Source: Gorsachius magnificus (Eukaryota > Chordata > Aves > Pelecaniformes > Ardeidae). Taken from it: a stretch of DNA of 64,000 nucleotides. The DNA lies in the NCBI GenBank assembly GCA_034008185.1, contig CM067084.1:6715385-6779384 (forward strand), in the 5' to 3' direction. Positions 13,818 through 26,100 of the stretch are shown in pieces. Position 1 is the first letter of the stretch; the number at the start of each line of letters is the position of its first letter. The notes under the pieces are model-generated. The model saw nothing but the letters and a program-made list of their open reading frames with translations. It was not told the DNA's origin and ran no database searches. Made by a program: the position numbers and the translations under genes.

Positions 13818-15559
13818 AAAAGATCATTTGGATTCCATTTTTCGTCTTTTACCTAGCTTCCTGCCAGGTCCCAAGCACAAAGCTGCTTCTCCTTTTTATT
13901 CAAAACTTGCAGGGTTTAGCTTCCTCCATCCTCGTAACACCATGCTCAGCCAAAGAGCCTCACTTGCAAGGAATGACATGAGCATGATGAGTGGCCACTG
14001 CTTAGCAAGGCCCATGAGCATCATACAAAAAAAAGAGACCTGAGTATATCTGAATTTTGTGCATCTTGAAAGTGTTCTCATTTTAGGCCTTTCAACATTG
14101 TGCAAGTATTCGCTCGGGAATAGTCATGTTGCCATACATACAGAAGTTTAATGCTTACAGAGTGCTTTATTTTTTTTCAAAGAGCTTAAAGAACATAAAT
14201 AATTGCTAGAGTGTACCCACTACTCAAAATGTTAAGCAAAATCTAAGTTCATAACAAGTGTTGGGCCAGATCATCTGCTCTATGGGAAAAAAACTTGAAA
14301 CTGCTTTCAACAGCAGTCATACCTGGCAGCTGTAAAAAGATGATAATTTCTTCTCTTTACAGCAGCCAGAGAAGACATTGAAAAGGCATAAGCTGTCATG
14401 AACAACAACTTCCTTGTCATAGGACATGCAAGATTTTGGGAGAGCTGGAAAACGATGAGCAAAGTAGTAGCTTTTCACACTGATGACATCTTGGGCACAA
14501 ACTTAAGTCATTTCTGAAAGCCCTGATGATGAAAGTGGAGATAACAAAGAAGATTGTGGGTAATAAGCCAAGACAGTTGCATGAAGAGGTTGCTTCTCAG
14601 ATTGCCTGGCCTGATGCCTTCTGCTTTTAGAAGTGTTTGTCTGGAGCATGTAGGTAAACAGTTACATCCCCTGATGCTGCATATGCCTGCAAACGCCTCC
14701 CATCTTCCAGAACATAGTTAAACCTAAGGTTTACTACAGCTTTCAGGTTGCAGGGATTTATGAGAAGCTTGCCCTCATCTGTGCAGTTCTGTGCAGCCAG
14801 GGGATATGAGGTCTCAAGGGCTTTCCACTTTATTAGAACAAACCCATCAGTTTTATGTGCTTTTAAGTAAAACTTTAGCAAAAAGCAAAAAATATTAGTT
14901 GATATAAAATATGCATACATCCTTATCTCTGCATGAGAAATGAAATAATTTTTGTTCATTTCCAAGGATAAAAAATAACTTTGACTTACATTTAAAATCA
15001 GGACAGACTGGGGATAAGGAAAATAAAACATTCTGTGTGAGAGCTGATCTCAAACAACCAAAATGTTCATTTCTCATTGATTCACAGCTCAGGAAAATAT
15101 ATTTGGGTCATTGCCCAGCTCCTTTTGCCCTGAATTTGGATTGGCCATCTTGCTGCTGTATTAACAGCCACTGCTCTATTCCAGGGAACGCTTCTGGGAA
15201 TACGTTTTTGTGTTGTGATTGCAGTAACAGTAAATACAACTGGTCTTTCAGACTCTGAAATACTGCATGTGTACAGTTCAGTCCACTTAGTGCTGGCTGC
15301 TTTTTAAATGTATTTTCTCTCCTGCCTTTTTAGACAGTGAGGTCAACAGGTTGGCCAAATGTGATAAGAGTTTCTTAGATTGTGGAAAATGCATATTAAT
15401 ATACATCCATTACTAGTGTACAAAAAAACTTATAAATTATTCATTCAACTTTCTTACCTAGGATACTATTCAATGATTAAGGTAATAATATAGTGTATCT
15501 GGAGTGATTATAGAATACCATATTTAAATGAAGATCTACTTTGCTACAATAGAGGTCTC
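13816..15559. other. Intergenic, nothing firm
   Basis: No gene was identified. A minus-strand frame of 69 codons (14,105-13,896) ends about 80 bases before the poly-T run and contains a hydrophobic stretch. It is treated as a hunting observation and not as a gene. The rest is ordinary AT-rich sequence. Confidence 0.4.
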
Positions 15560-16595
15560 AGAAACTGTAGAAATGTAGGACTAGGTATAATCCCAGCCAT
15601 CAATTCCATTCCCTGGGATCAAGTCTAGTAACTCTCACAGATGTGTATGGCCTGTTCTTAGGCATGCCCGGCAATGCAGATTCCACCAATTCTGTAAATA
15701 ATATCTTTTAGTCCTAAAATGTAGTTAGAAAGTTATTCCTAATATTAAAGATGGATGTTTCCCTTGTCATAAAGAAAGCAGATTAATTCTTGTTCTGTTC
15801 TTGATGTCATGGAGAATAACATTTGGTCGCCATACATTTATTATGTTTTACACATTTGATGTCACCCATCTTTCTCCACATCTTCACTTTCCCATGCAGA
15901 AGAAATCCATTTTTTTCAACTCTTCTTCAAAGGCCTTATTTTCTAAACCTCTCACTACGTTCTCACGTCTCCAATTTATCCTAATCCTTTTTCGACAATG
16001 ACACAGGTACTTGAATAAGGAAGCATTATGTTCCAATTTAGGCCATATCAAGTTCCCAGTACAACAGAGTACCTCACTCACATTTCTGTTGAGACCTCCT
16101 AGAACAATTGCTGGTTTACTTTTGGAAAGTGTTACATAAAAGCATTCCCTATGCCTATCATTTAGGCTGTTAATTAAAACATTAAATAAGCCCAGATCTA
16201 GGTCTGACACAGTCAAGAGCCAACTTTGAAACTGTTTTGAATCTGAGCTTTCAACACTTACCTAATAACAATATAATTTTTTCCAGTGTTTCTTAGTTTC
16301 ATGTGAGAATACCACTCACATCTTGATATAGTAAAACTGTATCAACAGTCTTAATTAAAGAGAAGTTGTACCATACTTACTGGTTAACCCCTCCCCATTA
16401 GGCTGGATGTTCCATCTATAAAATAGAAGAGCTGGAGTTGACCTGTATTGGTCGAGTCCACATTGGCTGATTTTATCCCTTTATTGTCCTCTGGATGAAT
16501 TCAACGTGAGTACTCTGTCATTTGTTCCATTATCAAAGCACTGTTGGCTGGTCTGTAGTTCTTCCAGTCCTATTCTCCTGAACTATTTCTAATGA
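15560..16595 (-). mobile_element. CR1/L3-type LINE remnant, 3' part, on minus strand
   Basis: The plus strand follows, with many mismatches and gaps, the familiar antisense order of sauropsid CR1/L3 LINE 3' ends. Recognisable steps are a segment like 'cttgttctgt' near 15,790, 'ctccaatttatcct' near 15,970, and a 'ttaggcc...caagt' block near 16,040. A 'cattaaataagccc' block near 16,180 and a 'ggctggtctgtagttcttcc' block at 16,549-16,568 follow. The order is collinear over about 1 kb, which makes chance unlikely. The element is heavily decayed with no open reverse-transcriptase frame, so it is old. Borders are approximate and the subfamily cannot be given without an alignment. Confidence 0.6.
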
Positions 16596-16629
16596 ATATT
16601 AAGAAGTAATTGGGAGCAGCCAGAAGGGA

Positions 16630-17130
16630 AAGTGAGTCAGAAACTATGGGGTGATGACAAAACAAGCAGGGGCAGTGACCTCGCCGACTTGAGTGCAGCC
16701 CCCCAGGATTCCAGCAAGGCAGGGAAGGTCTGGTAACACTCACCAGGGTCCAGTCCAGCAGATTGCCAGGCACCCACACAGTGATGGGGCAGGTCCAAGA
16801 TCAAGCCAAGAATTCAGTTCAGCAGTGCAAGGTCAAGATCAGCCAAGTACAAGGCTGGGCACAGGCATTCCTGCGACATAGCTCAGGCAAGGACCAAAGA
16901 TGAAGACCTTGGCCATAAATGCATCTCCCGAGTGAAGGACAAAGCTCTGATGTGGCTTCCCACAGCTCCTTCTCACCTAAGCCTGACCCAACATTATATG
17001 GCTATGGGTAGATGGCATTTCAGAGCTGGCCTTCCTCACCCGCCTGTGTCAACAGGCAGCCAGGTCCCTCAGAGCGGTGTCAGAGGTTGCAGAGTCTCTC
17101 TGACAGCCCTGACAATGGCTGGCTTTTGCT
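16630..17130. repeat. Probable unclassified interspersed repeat
   Basis: This stretch is richer in G+C than its surroundings. It is full of short purine-rich words of the type CAGGTCCAAGATCA, CAAGGTCAAGATCAGCC and CAGGCAAGGACCAAAG, a texture seen in some non-autonomous sauropsid repeats. It begins just after the LINE remnant. I cannot name the family, and no terminal repeats or target-site duplication were found, so the borders are estimates. Confidence 0.35.
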
Positions 17131-20100
17131 AACTTATTTCCCTCCTTGTCCCCTTATTTTTAAAATTTCATTGTATGATGTGTAGATTGAAAATGGAGTT
17201 TTTCACTGAAATAATTCTGACCTAGTTTGACCTAGTTTGAGTGCAGCTATGGCACCTTAACATTAGTCTGCTGAAGTCATAGGCTTCAAGGACAGTTTCC
17301 CTACAGGTAGCTTGCACTGGTAGTGCTTATCCACTTGCCCATATTTCCATGGGCGCTATATTAATTATTGATGGAGTATTATACTTCTATCATCCATGTA
17401 TAGCAATACAGCTTTTACGCATAAAAAGAGTATTAGGTCTCCTCCTTCTTTTTTTTTCCAGTTATCTCTTGCCTGCAACTCATCTTGTAAGGAAGGGAAG
17501 TGTCAGGCTGCTTCAGTATGTCTAGACAGATAATGTAAACAGAGAGATTGTTAAGAGTTCTTAAGGACAATGAAACAATTTTTGTAGCCATTAAGAATAA
17601 GTAGATAATTGTTGAATTGTTAAGAATAGAAGATCTAACCTATTCAAGCATTATTTTTAAATAATCACAGTTCTAGCAGTTTGGTGTTGGACTGCTTTGC
17701 TTTTGCATATGCATTTATCAACAGTTTTGGAGGTAACATCGCTGTTTTAGCAAGAAGAATATTATATGTTTTCATTGGCAGGTGGGCAACATTTTTTCAC
17801 TAAAGATGTAAGGACCATATTACCAAGCATGGGGTTGAATGTACAAACTAAGAGTAACAGTGTAACTTTACCATCTGATAAAGCTCACAAGCCCTTCTAT
17901 GCTAACCAGCTAGCTGAAGGGGATGCAAAATACTTGGCTGGACAGAATATGCACACACCCTTTATAGAAACACATAAAAGAAGCTTTTATTAAAACAACA
18001 TTTCTTCCGAATCTGGTGTGAAAGAGGAGACTGCCTGCCTTGATAGAGGGAATACATAGAAAGATGGAGGCCTATGAGGGCTGTCACCTGCTCCAATCTG
18101 GCTGAAGACGTTAGTGACAAAAAGTTGTTACCACGTAATGGTTGTTTAGTCCTCCACGCAAAACTACCTAGTAGTCAGGTTAGCCTGCAGACAAATAATC
18201 ACCTTACAAAGATCCCAATCCTACACCACCTAGCAGTTCTGCCGGCAACTTCAGCGAAGCAGCTGAGCGACTTGGTGCGTAATCTGTTCTCCCAGTACTA
18301 CTTCCAGGTGGCTGGGAGACCCGCTGGCAGGTCACAGCCGTGTGGGGCCGGCCGCAGCGCTACTGCTTCTGCTCTGCCTGCCCGTGAAGGGGTACACTGC
18401 ATCGATTTCCAGAACAATTAAGTCAGGCTTTTCCGAATTAGTGTATCCACTCCTCCCCATTTCTGAGAAAAAGTGCTCGCTGGGGAATTGCAGCTTTGCC
18501 TCATTCTTTCTTCCTGTTCAAGTCATAGTGATGGGCTGAAATAATGTCAGTTGTCCTGATAATAAGAAACGCTTATTTCCTTGCCGCTGTGAAGTAAAAC
18601 AATAAGTTGCGTTAAGATAATATTTGCCTCTAACCACACTTAGACAATGCACTGAATTTCCACTGAGAGGCTAAACTAATGCTTTAAACTCAACTCCATG
18701 GGTTATTTATAGATCCTCTGCTGGCTGGTGATAATGATCCTCCTCAGGCTTAAGTCATAGGCAGAATAATCCCCCAAATTCGAGACCTTTTATTAATCGT
18801 GCATGTATTTTTGCTTGGGGGTGGGGCGAGCTATGTCCTACCTGTATGCTTGGATGCTATTAACAAAACACCTCAAAACAGTGTATTGTATTTTTCCAAA
18901 GGAATCTTACCTCAGAGAGCAAGGACCTGTAGTACTTCGGCTCTTGCAAGCCTAATCCCAAGAGACTGCACAAGCAATGGGTTTTATCTTGAGAAGATAC
19001 TTGCTCAGAACCACCATTACTGTCCTCCGCATGCCCACGGATGCAAGAGCAGTTGCCCCAAACCATACAGCAGCTGTATTGTCTGATGTATTCAACATTG
19101 TAGAACACTAAAATAATTATTTTCCTCTTTTTTTTTTTAATTAATTTGGACAGTAGGAAGCACTAATCAGATAATAGGAAGGATTGCTCATTATTCAGAA
19201 AGAAACAGACACAGAACAAATGCTCCCTCTTCTCTAACACGCCTTTGGGAACAAAGAAGCAGGCAAATTGGAGCCGAGAGTCTTCACGAGGGAGGAACGA
19301 TGAAGCCTCTTGCTATGCAGTTTCTTTTGCCAGCCTCACTCGAGTCTCTTCCATGATGTCCTCGCTAACGGAGCAGTGCAAGTGCTACACAGGTCCTTGG
19401 GAGCAGGAGTGCAAATGGCAGAGGGAGCGGTCGCCACCTCCTGCTGCCACGCCAGCACCCGTTTGGATGCTGTGGATTCCGGCTTCGCTCTGGGCTTCGA
19501 CACCACTGCTCTTATGGGTGCAGGGAGACCAGGAGTCTCTGGAAGGCATCAGTTTCTGCGTATTGCAGTGTCCGACCCCTCCTATTTCTTGTAGAATCTG
19601 CTGAAAAATGGTTAAGAAAGTCATTCGCTGTGTTATTCCCATAAGGCATATATAAGTTTCTAGGAGGAAAAGAATGTTCCTTGTGCTGATTCATAGAAAG
19701 AGGATGCATTCTTTTTTTTTAAAAAAAAGTTTAGCAAGGTTTTATTTTCATGTGAATAGCATACTAAAAAAACAGATCTTTTCCCAAGTTCTAAAAATTG
19801 TCATAATTCTATGTCCTTCACCAAATTTTACTCAGTTTTATGCATATGTAAGTGTGTGGGAAAAAAAAAATTCAATAAAAATTTTGAAGAAGGTGAAAAT
19901 ATTTAAAAAATCATTGGTAGTAGAGATTCTTTACCAGCAATTCCACTGTGAGAATGCAATGAGAAAGCAAATGGTAGATTATTCCCCCCCACTCCCCATG
20001 CTTCTAAACCCTGCTGAGAGCTACAGGTGAGAAGTAATATCATAGTAAAGTCAGCAAAGACAAGTCTTACACTGCTCCACAAGTTAAGAAAGGTCAAAAC

Positions 20101-23100
20101 TTTGTTAGAGGATCAGGTTCTACAATAAAGGTAGGAAACAAAGTACGTTTAATTTATTGACTGGAGGTTAAACATACCAAAAGCAAACAAATGTACTGAG
20201 AACCAGAACAGAAAATGGAGACTGAAAGATCCTGCAAGGTACCCAGATCGCACAGTGCGCAGGGGAAGCAGGGAAAGGTAAATTGTCAGATAATACTGCA
20301 AAGTATTAATCCCACAAGAACAAAGAACACAGCAGGAAATACAGCTAATGATCATGAAATTCTCACTTTACTTAGTCTGCCTTGCGAGGGACTGTGTCCT
20401 GAGCAGAATGAGCCTCTGCAAGTACAGAAGAACTTTGTCACATAGTCTTGTCTTCTAATCAGAGAGCTTTTTGGAGCACAGTTGGTTGGGACAGGCAGGT
20501 TTTAAGGCCATCAGCGATGCATGCCTTCTGGTGTTTGTGATTTTCTCCAGTTGTGAATGTCCCAAACACTGTAATCAGATGATGCATTGGTGACAGAGTA
20601 TTACTTGCACCACCAATAGCTGCTAGAATGCAGCTCCATTCAGGAAAATACGTTTAAAATTAATTTCTAATAGACCATACCTGCCATACAAGAACAGATA
20701 AAAAGTTCTCATGTGATTCCTTTAGAGAAACATCTTTCTAAGGCACCTGAGGAGAAAACTCTTTGGGAATACTCTTTAAAATTGCATTTAAAATTAGAAT
20801 GTTGTACTACCAGGTAAAAAGATAAAAATAAAAGTACTGCTTGTAAGATTGCTGATAGGAAGAATACCTCCTGAAATTTCTTTATAGTCTCCCGTAAAAG
20901 TTCAAAATACACATATTCCAAACATTGAAGGAACCAGTCTCTGTTATTCTACTTCAGTATTTCAAGCAATGGGAAGCCAGAAAGAATAAATTGCCCAAAG
21001 CATGGCTATGTGCACGATGTGGACTGACTCTCAGAAGAACAAGCACAGACTGCAGAGTTAGGAACTGCCAAATGGAGCTCTAAAGGTATCAGCCTAGCTT
21101 CAGTTCAGTCCCTCTGTACACACATACTGTGATCCATTTTTTCATCAGCCAGCCTTACGCCGTTTTTTACCCCATGAAGCCCAGGCTGTAAATTGGGGTG
21201 CTTTCTGGGACCCCTGCCTTAGCTGCTACAAGGTTTGAGGTACTCGGCGGTGACAGTGAGTAAGCCTTCCAGCTGGTAATGTATCCTTAGAAACAGCCCA
21301 TGCGGAACCTTAAAACTCAGTGAAATTTAGCTCAGTTTCTGTATGGAAAGCAGAAGGCCCATCTGTGACACATAGAATAATTCCTGGAGAAATTTAAAAC
21401 CTTAGGCCACAGGATGGGGAGGTGACTAGGGCTTTCCAATTAAGGTTTTTGGGGTTTTTTTTGATACCAAACAGTAACAGTTTCCCTGTGTTTCACTCTG
21501 AGAAACAGCAAAATGAAATTCTCACAGTGAAGAACCCCATTAACCTTACATGCAGGCTATGTTAGCAGTTCAAAATTAATAGAATTATAAACAGTTGAAA
21601 ATGGACTTTTCTGATAAGAACTGTTGGATATTCTTAATTATGGGTGCTGCTGTTAGTCTTCAAAGTAGCGCTGACCTGTGCAGGTGTGTGCACAAATGTG
21701 TATGTGTGTTTACCTAAAATAAACATGCTTTCTCTTGGTATAATTCTGCTGCCTGAAGAATGGAGGATGGTGTTTTCCAACAGGATTAACTTTAAAGAAC
21801 AGAAGAGAAAGAGTAGACTAACTAAACAACGGACACTGATAGTATTTCAGTAATTACAAATAGAATTACATATAGAATACGCAGTATAGCAGCACACAGG
21901 TATGTCTATCAGTTGATCAGACGCTTACGCTTAGAAGTGAATGTTCCAAAATTAAAAAAAAAAAAAATGTTTGTAACCACATTTGCTGTGGCCATCTCAA
22001 TTTCCTGAGACTGCCGCTGGTAAATATGAAAAGGAATCACATCACCAGCCGCCTCATTTGATTTCAAAGACCTAAGCTAGTAGCAACACAGTGAACACAA
22101 AACATGTTATTCGGTCACAGTTTTGCAAAGCATCTGCAAAGTAAGTAAATAAATAAAAACCCGGAGATTTTGTTAAAATTATTCAAATGAGCCTACAAAA
22201 CAACACTTACCACAGAACTTCATTAAAGAGAATTAATGACATAATCTCTCTGTGTTTACTTCTTCAGAACAATTACTTGAGGCAGGAAATCTTTAGATAA
22301 AAACCTCTAATGATGCTAAGTCTCCTATCTAACCTCCTTCCCGAAAACATTACAGTTAATGATGACAAATTCTTTCCTTTTGAATCATAATAAAATTCAG
22401 TCTTTGTACGTGGTTCAATAAGAACGATAGATGATTTGGCCTCCTTCTTTCTGATTTTAAATTTAAACTGGTAATTAACTTATGAGAAGTTTACAAAGGT
22501 GGAAAAATGTTTTCCTTCTTTTGTTGCTGTAGTTTTTATTTGTTCCGAACTTGTGATAACTAACAGATCAATCTAAAAAAAGGCCAGCGAATTCACAAGT
22601 CCTGGGGTACAGCGAATGAAGGACTTTGCATGTGCTTTTCTCTTTTGTAGGCTGCAGAGAAAATAAAATAAACCAACAAGATACAGTCAGCAAGAGCAGG
22701 ACAGGTTAGAAGGAAAAAAGTACAGCTACAGATGGAAGAAGTACTAAAGATCCGTAGCAGGTAAAGCTGTAACTGTAACAAGTAAGATATGCCATGCCTG
22801 AAGCGATGATAAAAAGCTTTTCTGGAGCTAGCCATCCAGTCCAAAGCAGTGAGTTCAGGCTAGAAGAAAGGCCATCACCATAGCACCCGGGCTACAGTTG
22901 TCCCCTGTGGCACGCTGAGCTCCGAGTCCCTGCAAACACCTGCGCCGGCACTGGCCACCGTGCTGACGCGTACGGTCCTGTGAAAGGCAGGAGCTGCAAG
23001 GAGACTGTACAAAGCAGTAAAATGGAAGGGGAAGCAAACATGGCCAGTTAACCCCTGTGCTTTCTGTGGTGCATTGCTGTCAGGTCTAGGCTGTGGTATA

Positions 23101-26100
23101 GAAGTACTCAGGTGGGAGAGCTCATTGCCAGATAATACTATCTAAGGGCCACATGCTGTTTGGAAGCACAAAAGTGTCAGCCGATCTGCTTACCTACTGA
23201 TACTGCTAAATATAATGTGAGTTTATCACAAACTTTCAGTTATTATGCAAAAAATGACCTTTGGCCAGTTCTCTATATCTAGAGAAAAGAGTCACACTGT
23301 TTTGCAGAAGAAATTATGGTGATAGGGATTTTGCGTGCAAGCAAGGATTGTAATGTTGCTCTTCAATTTAAACATTGTGATTTTGCATCCGAGTCTACAG
23401 TAAGTACTATCAACGTTAGCGACAACGAGTCCTCTACTACTTTGTAGTTTGTATTTGCATGAATCTTTTGCCCTTTAAAGTACCCACCATTAAGAACACG
23501 TATGTAGAGAAGGCTCTGGAAAATGCTGGTACACTATGATGTTATTGTGTACTCCAAGTAGATGATACCAGGGTTTAAACCCCAACAATAATTTAAGTGT
23601 TTCCTATACTAAAGCTGTGACCTACAATCATTGCTGGAAAGGTGGTGGCAGCTTAAGACATAGCTGTCCACAGCTGTTTGTTACTTCTCTGCCAGAAATT
23701 ACCCCAGGCGTTTGGCTAGCGTAACGAATCTGGAGTGCTCCTCATCAACAGCGTCGCAGAAGTCAGCCCAGCAGATTCAAACTGTTGCCGTGGCTGTGTG
23801 AAGTTAACTGGGGTGATTTGACACGGAAGTGGGTGAGGAGAGCTTGCGTAGTCTGTTCCCTGGCTGAGTTGTTGGGATGTGACTGCTTGCAGATAGCTGG
23901 TGCTGCCAAATAGGAGAGACCTTCTGCGTGGATTGTCTGACCGTCGCCTAATGCTGCTGCCAGTGCTACCTTTGGCAGACTGGAATCAATAACAGTTGCC
24001 ATAAAGACTCCTTATCAGCCTGGATAAAGCCAGAGACTCTACAGAAGCAGTGTCTTAAATGCTTGAAAAGCATAAAGCTGATGTTTGAGGCAATGTAGTT
24101 CTACCGATGCTGGGATTCATTATGAAAGCTCTTACTGAATGAAATAAAATTATGCAAAATATTTTGCACATGCAAAGGAAGAAGCAGCGCGTGTAATTCA
24201 ATATTGCATGTCTTCTTCTTTTACGGGAACTGGGTAACAGTAAGGCATCAATAAAGTTTTTCCAAGGTCATCAGGAAGTTGTTAGCTAAAGCGAAGGTTG
24301 TGGCAGCCACTTTGTTACTGGAACTGAGCCAGGAGGGCTGAGGAAGAACTTCCACAGCTCAGGGAACTGCTGATACTTTTTAATAGTTCCAGCCCAGAAT
24401 ATATGTAAAAGAATATATGATAATCTGCTGAAGTACTCACTGGAGTTTTCTGCTTTCCGAATTTAAAATACACAGTGCTGCAGTTCAGGGAAGAAAAACA
24501 AAAAAGCTTGCAGAAGAATGGACACTCTTGCCTAGAGTCTAAAATGTAAACAAAGCACCCCCAAAAAAAATACCCCCCAAAGGCCCAACAGCAGCCCTGC
24601 TGAGTGTACTGAGTTTTGCTGTATCTACAGATGTTAGCAGCTTTTATTACCTCCTCGTACTCAAAAGTAAACATGATGCTTCTTAATTTCAACTCCCAAA
24701 TAACGGTCTTTCCTAGGCTATCTAGAAAGAAACACCTGTAGAACTAATTACTGCTGTAAAACCCAGGAGCTCTGTTTTAAAGTAATTTTCCATCCCCGTG
24801 TGGTTTTCTACCCTGTGTGAAAGCATGGGTGCCTCCTGCTCTCCTCGTACCAGGATGGCAGGGCTGGGCTGAGGCAGAGTTGACTCTCAGAGACGATCAG
24901 GGAAGTAGGCAAGAAGCTGGATGCTCCTCTGCTCGTGGTGATCAGGTCTCACCTGTGAGATCAAGGGCTGCAGCACGTGCGTGTGTGTGTGCTCTCACCT
25001 CATCCCAATTGTGTACCAGGCACAGCCTTTCTGGGAAGGAAACCGGGGTTTTTGCTCAGAGGTGAGCCTAACACTCACGGTGAGATCCTCGGTTGTGACT
25101 GGTAGGTCAGAGCTGGAAGTTTTCAGCACATGCACCTGCAGACATCACCGCTAAGTCCCTGGCAGACCCAGATTGAAGCAAGCGTGTCTTGAGAGCAGGA
25201 AGCCTGTCCATACCACCACAAGGCCGCCTCAAGGTCCCAGGCTGGGACTGTTTGTTCAGAAGAGATCAACGCTGCAGCTGGCAAACGTCCAGGACGCAGC
25301 TTCTCAGCCCCTTCCAAGCTCCCTGCCCCCATCATCGCTCTTCTCATCTTCTCCCTCAGTTCTGCAGGAGGTGCCTCCGCTGAGCAGTCCCGGGGAGCGG
25401 AGCAGGGGCTGCCAGGCCACCCCATCAGCAGCTCACTGCTCTGCCACTGTGTGCTTTCTCCTCACCCCTGCTCTCCCTGCCTCCTTCCAGTCAACCATCA
25501 ACCTCCCAATCTCCTCCATCCCCAGACCCTGCATGTGATCACAGATGCCCAGGGCTCTGGAGCTGGGAAGGGATTGCTGAGTAGTAGTAGGTAGCAAAGA
25601 AGGAAGCGTGAAGAAAATGGAGAACAAATATTTAAAAAAAAAAAAATCAGCCTTCAGGAGGATTAGGTGAATGCAGATGGTTATACCACATCCATCACTT
25701 CTGTCATTGTCATCAGAGCCCTGCCAGAGCCTATCCTCATGGGTTTAAGTGGGATTAGATCTGGAATTGCTATAAAGAATTAAGAGAGCTGACTAAAACC
25801 AGCAGCAACGCTAGGAGCGTGGCCAGTCAAAAGCCGTCTTGGTGCTTGAATGATGCACCCTGCTCAGCAGTCGGCTGCATCCCTGTGGGGCTATTTGCTT
25901 TCAGAGGAGGTATCTGTGAGTGACAGTGACAAGGAGAAATACATCCAGGAGACACCATCTGATCCGGAGCTGCGACAGGGCTGCTCCCTGCCAGCAAGAG
26001 CTGACTCTGGACTGACGAGGATGTTTGTTCTAGATTGAAATACTAAGTTGGCATCTACAATGCGGTAGGCTGAAAGAGAGTAGGTTTGCTTTTTTGTGGA

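Noticed and set aside
18342..18420. Signal-peptide-like translation (GPAAALLLLLCLPVKG) in a GC-richer patch
   Set aside because: It lacks an ATG at its start, and I found no downstream exon or homology. Leucine runs arise readily from CTG-rich DNA.
24315..24692. 125-codon minus-strand frame
   Set aside because: Serine- and phenylalanine-rich translation without a recognised domain or splice context.
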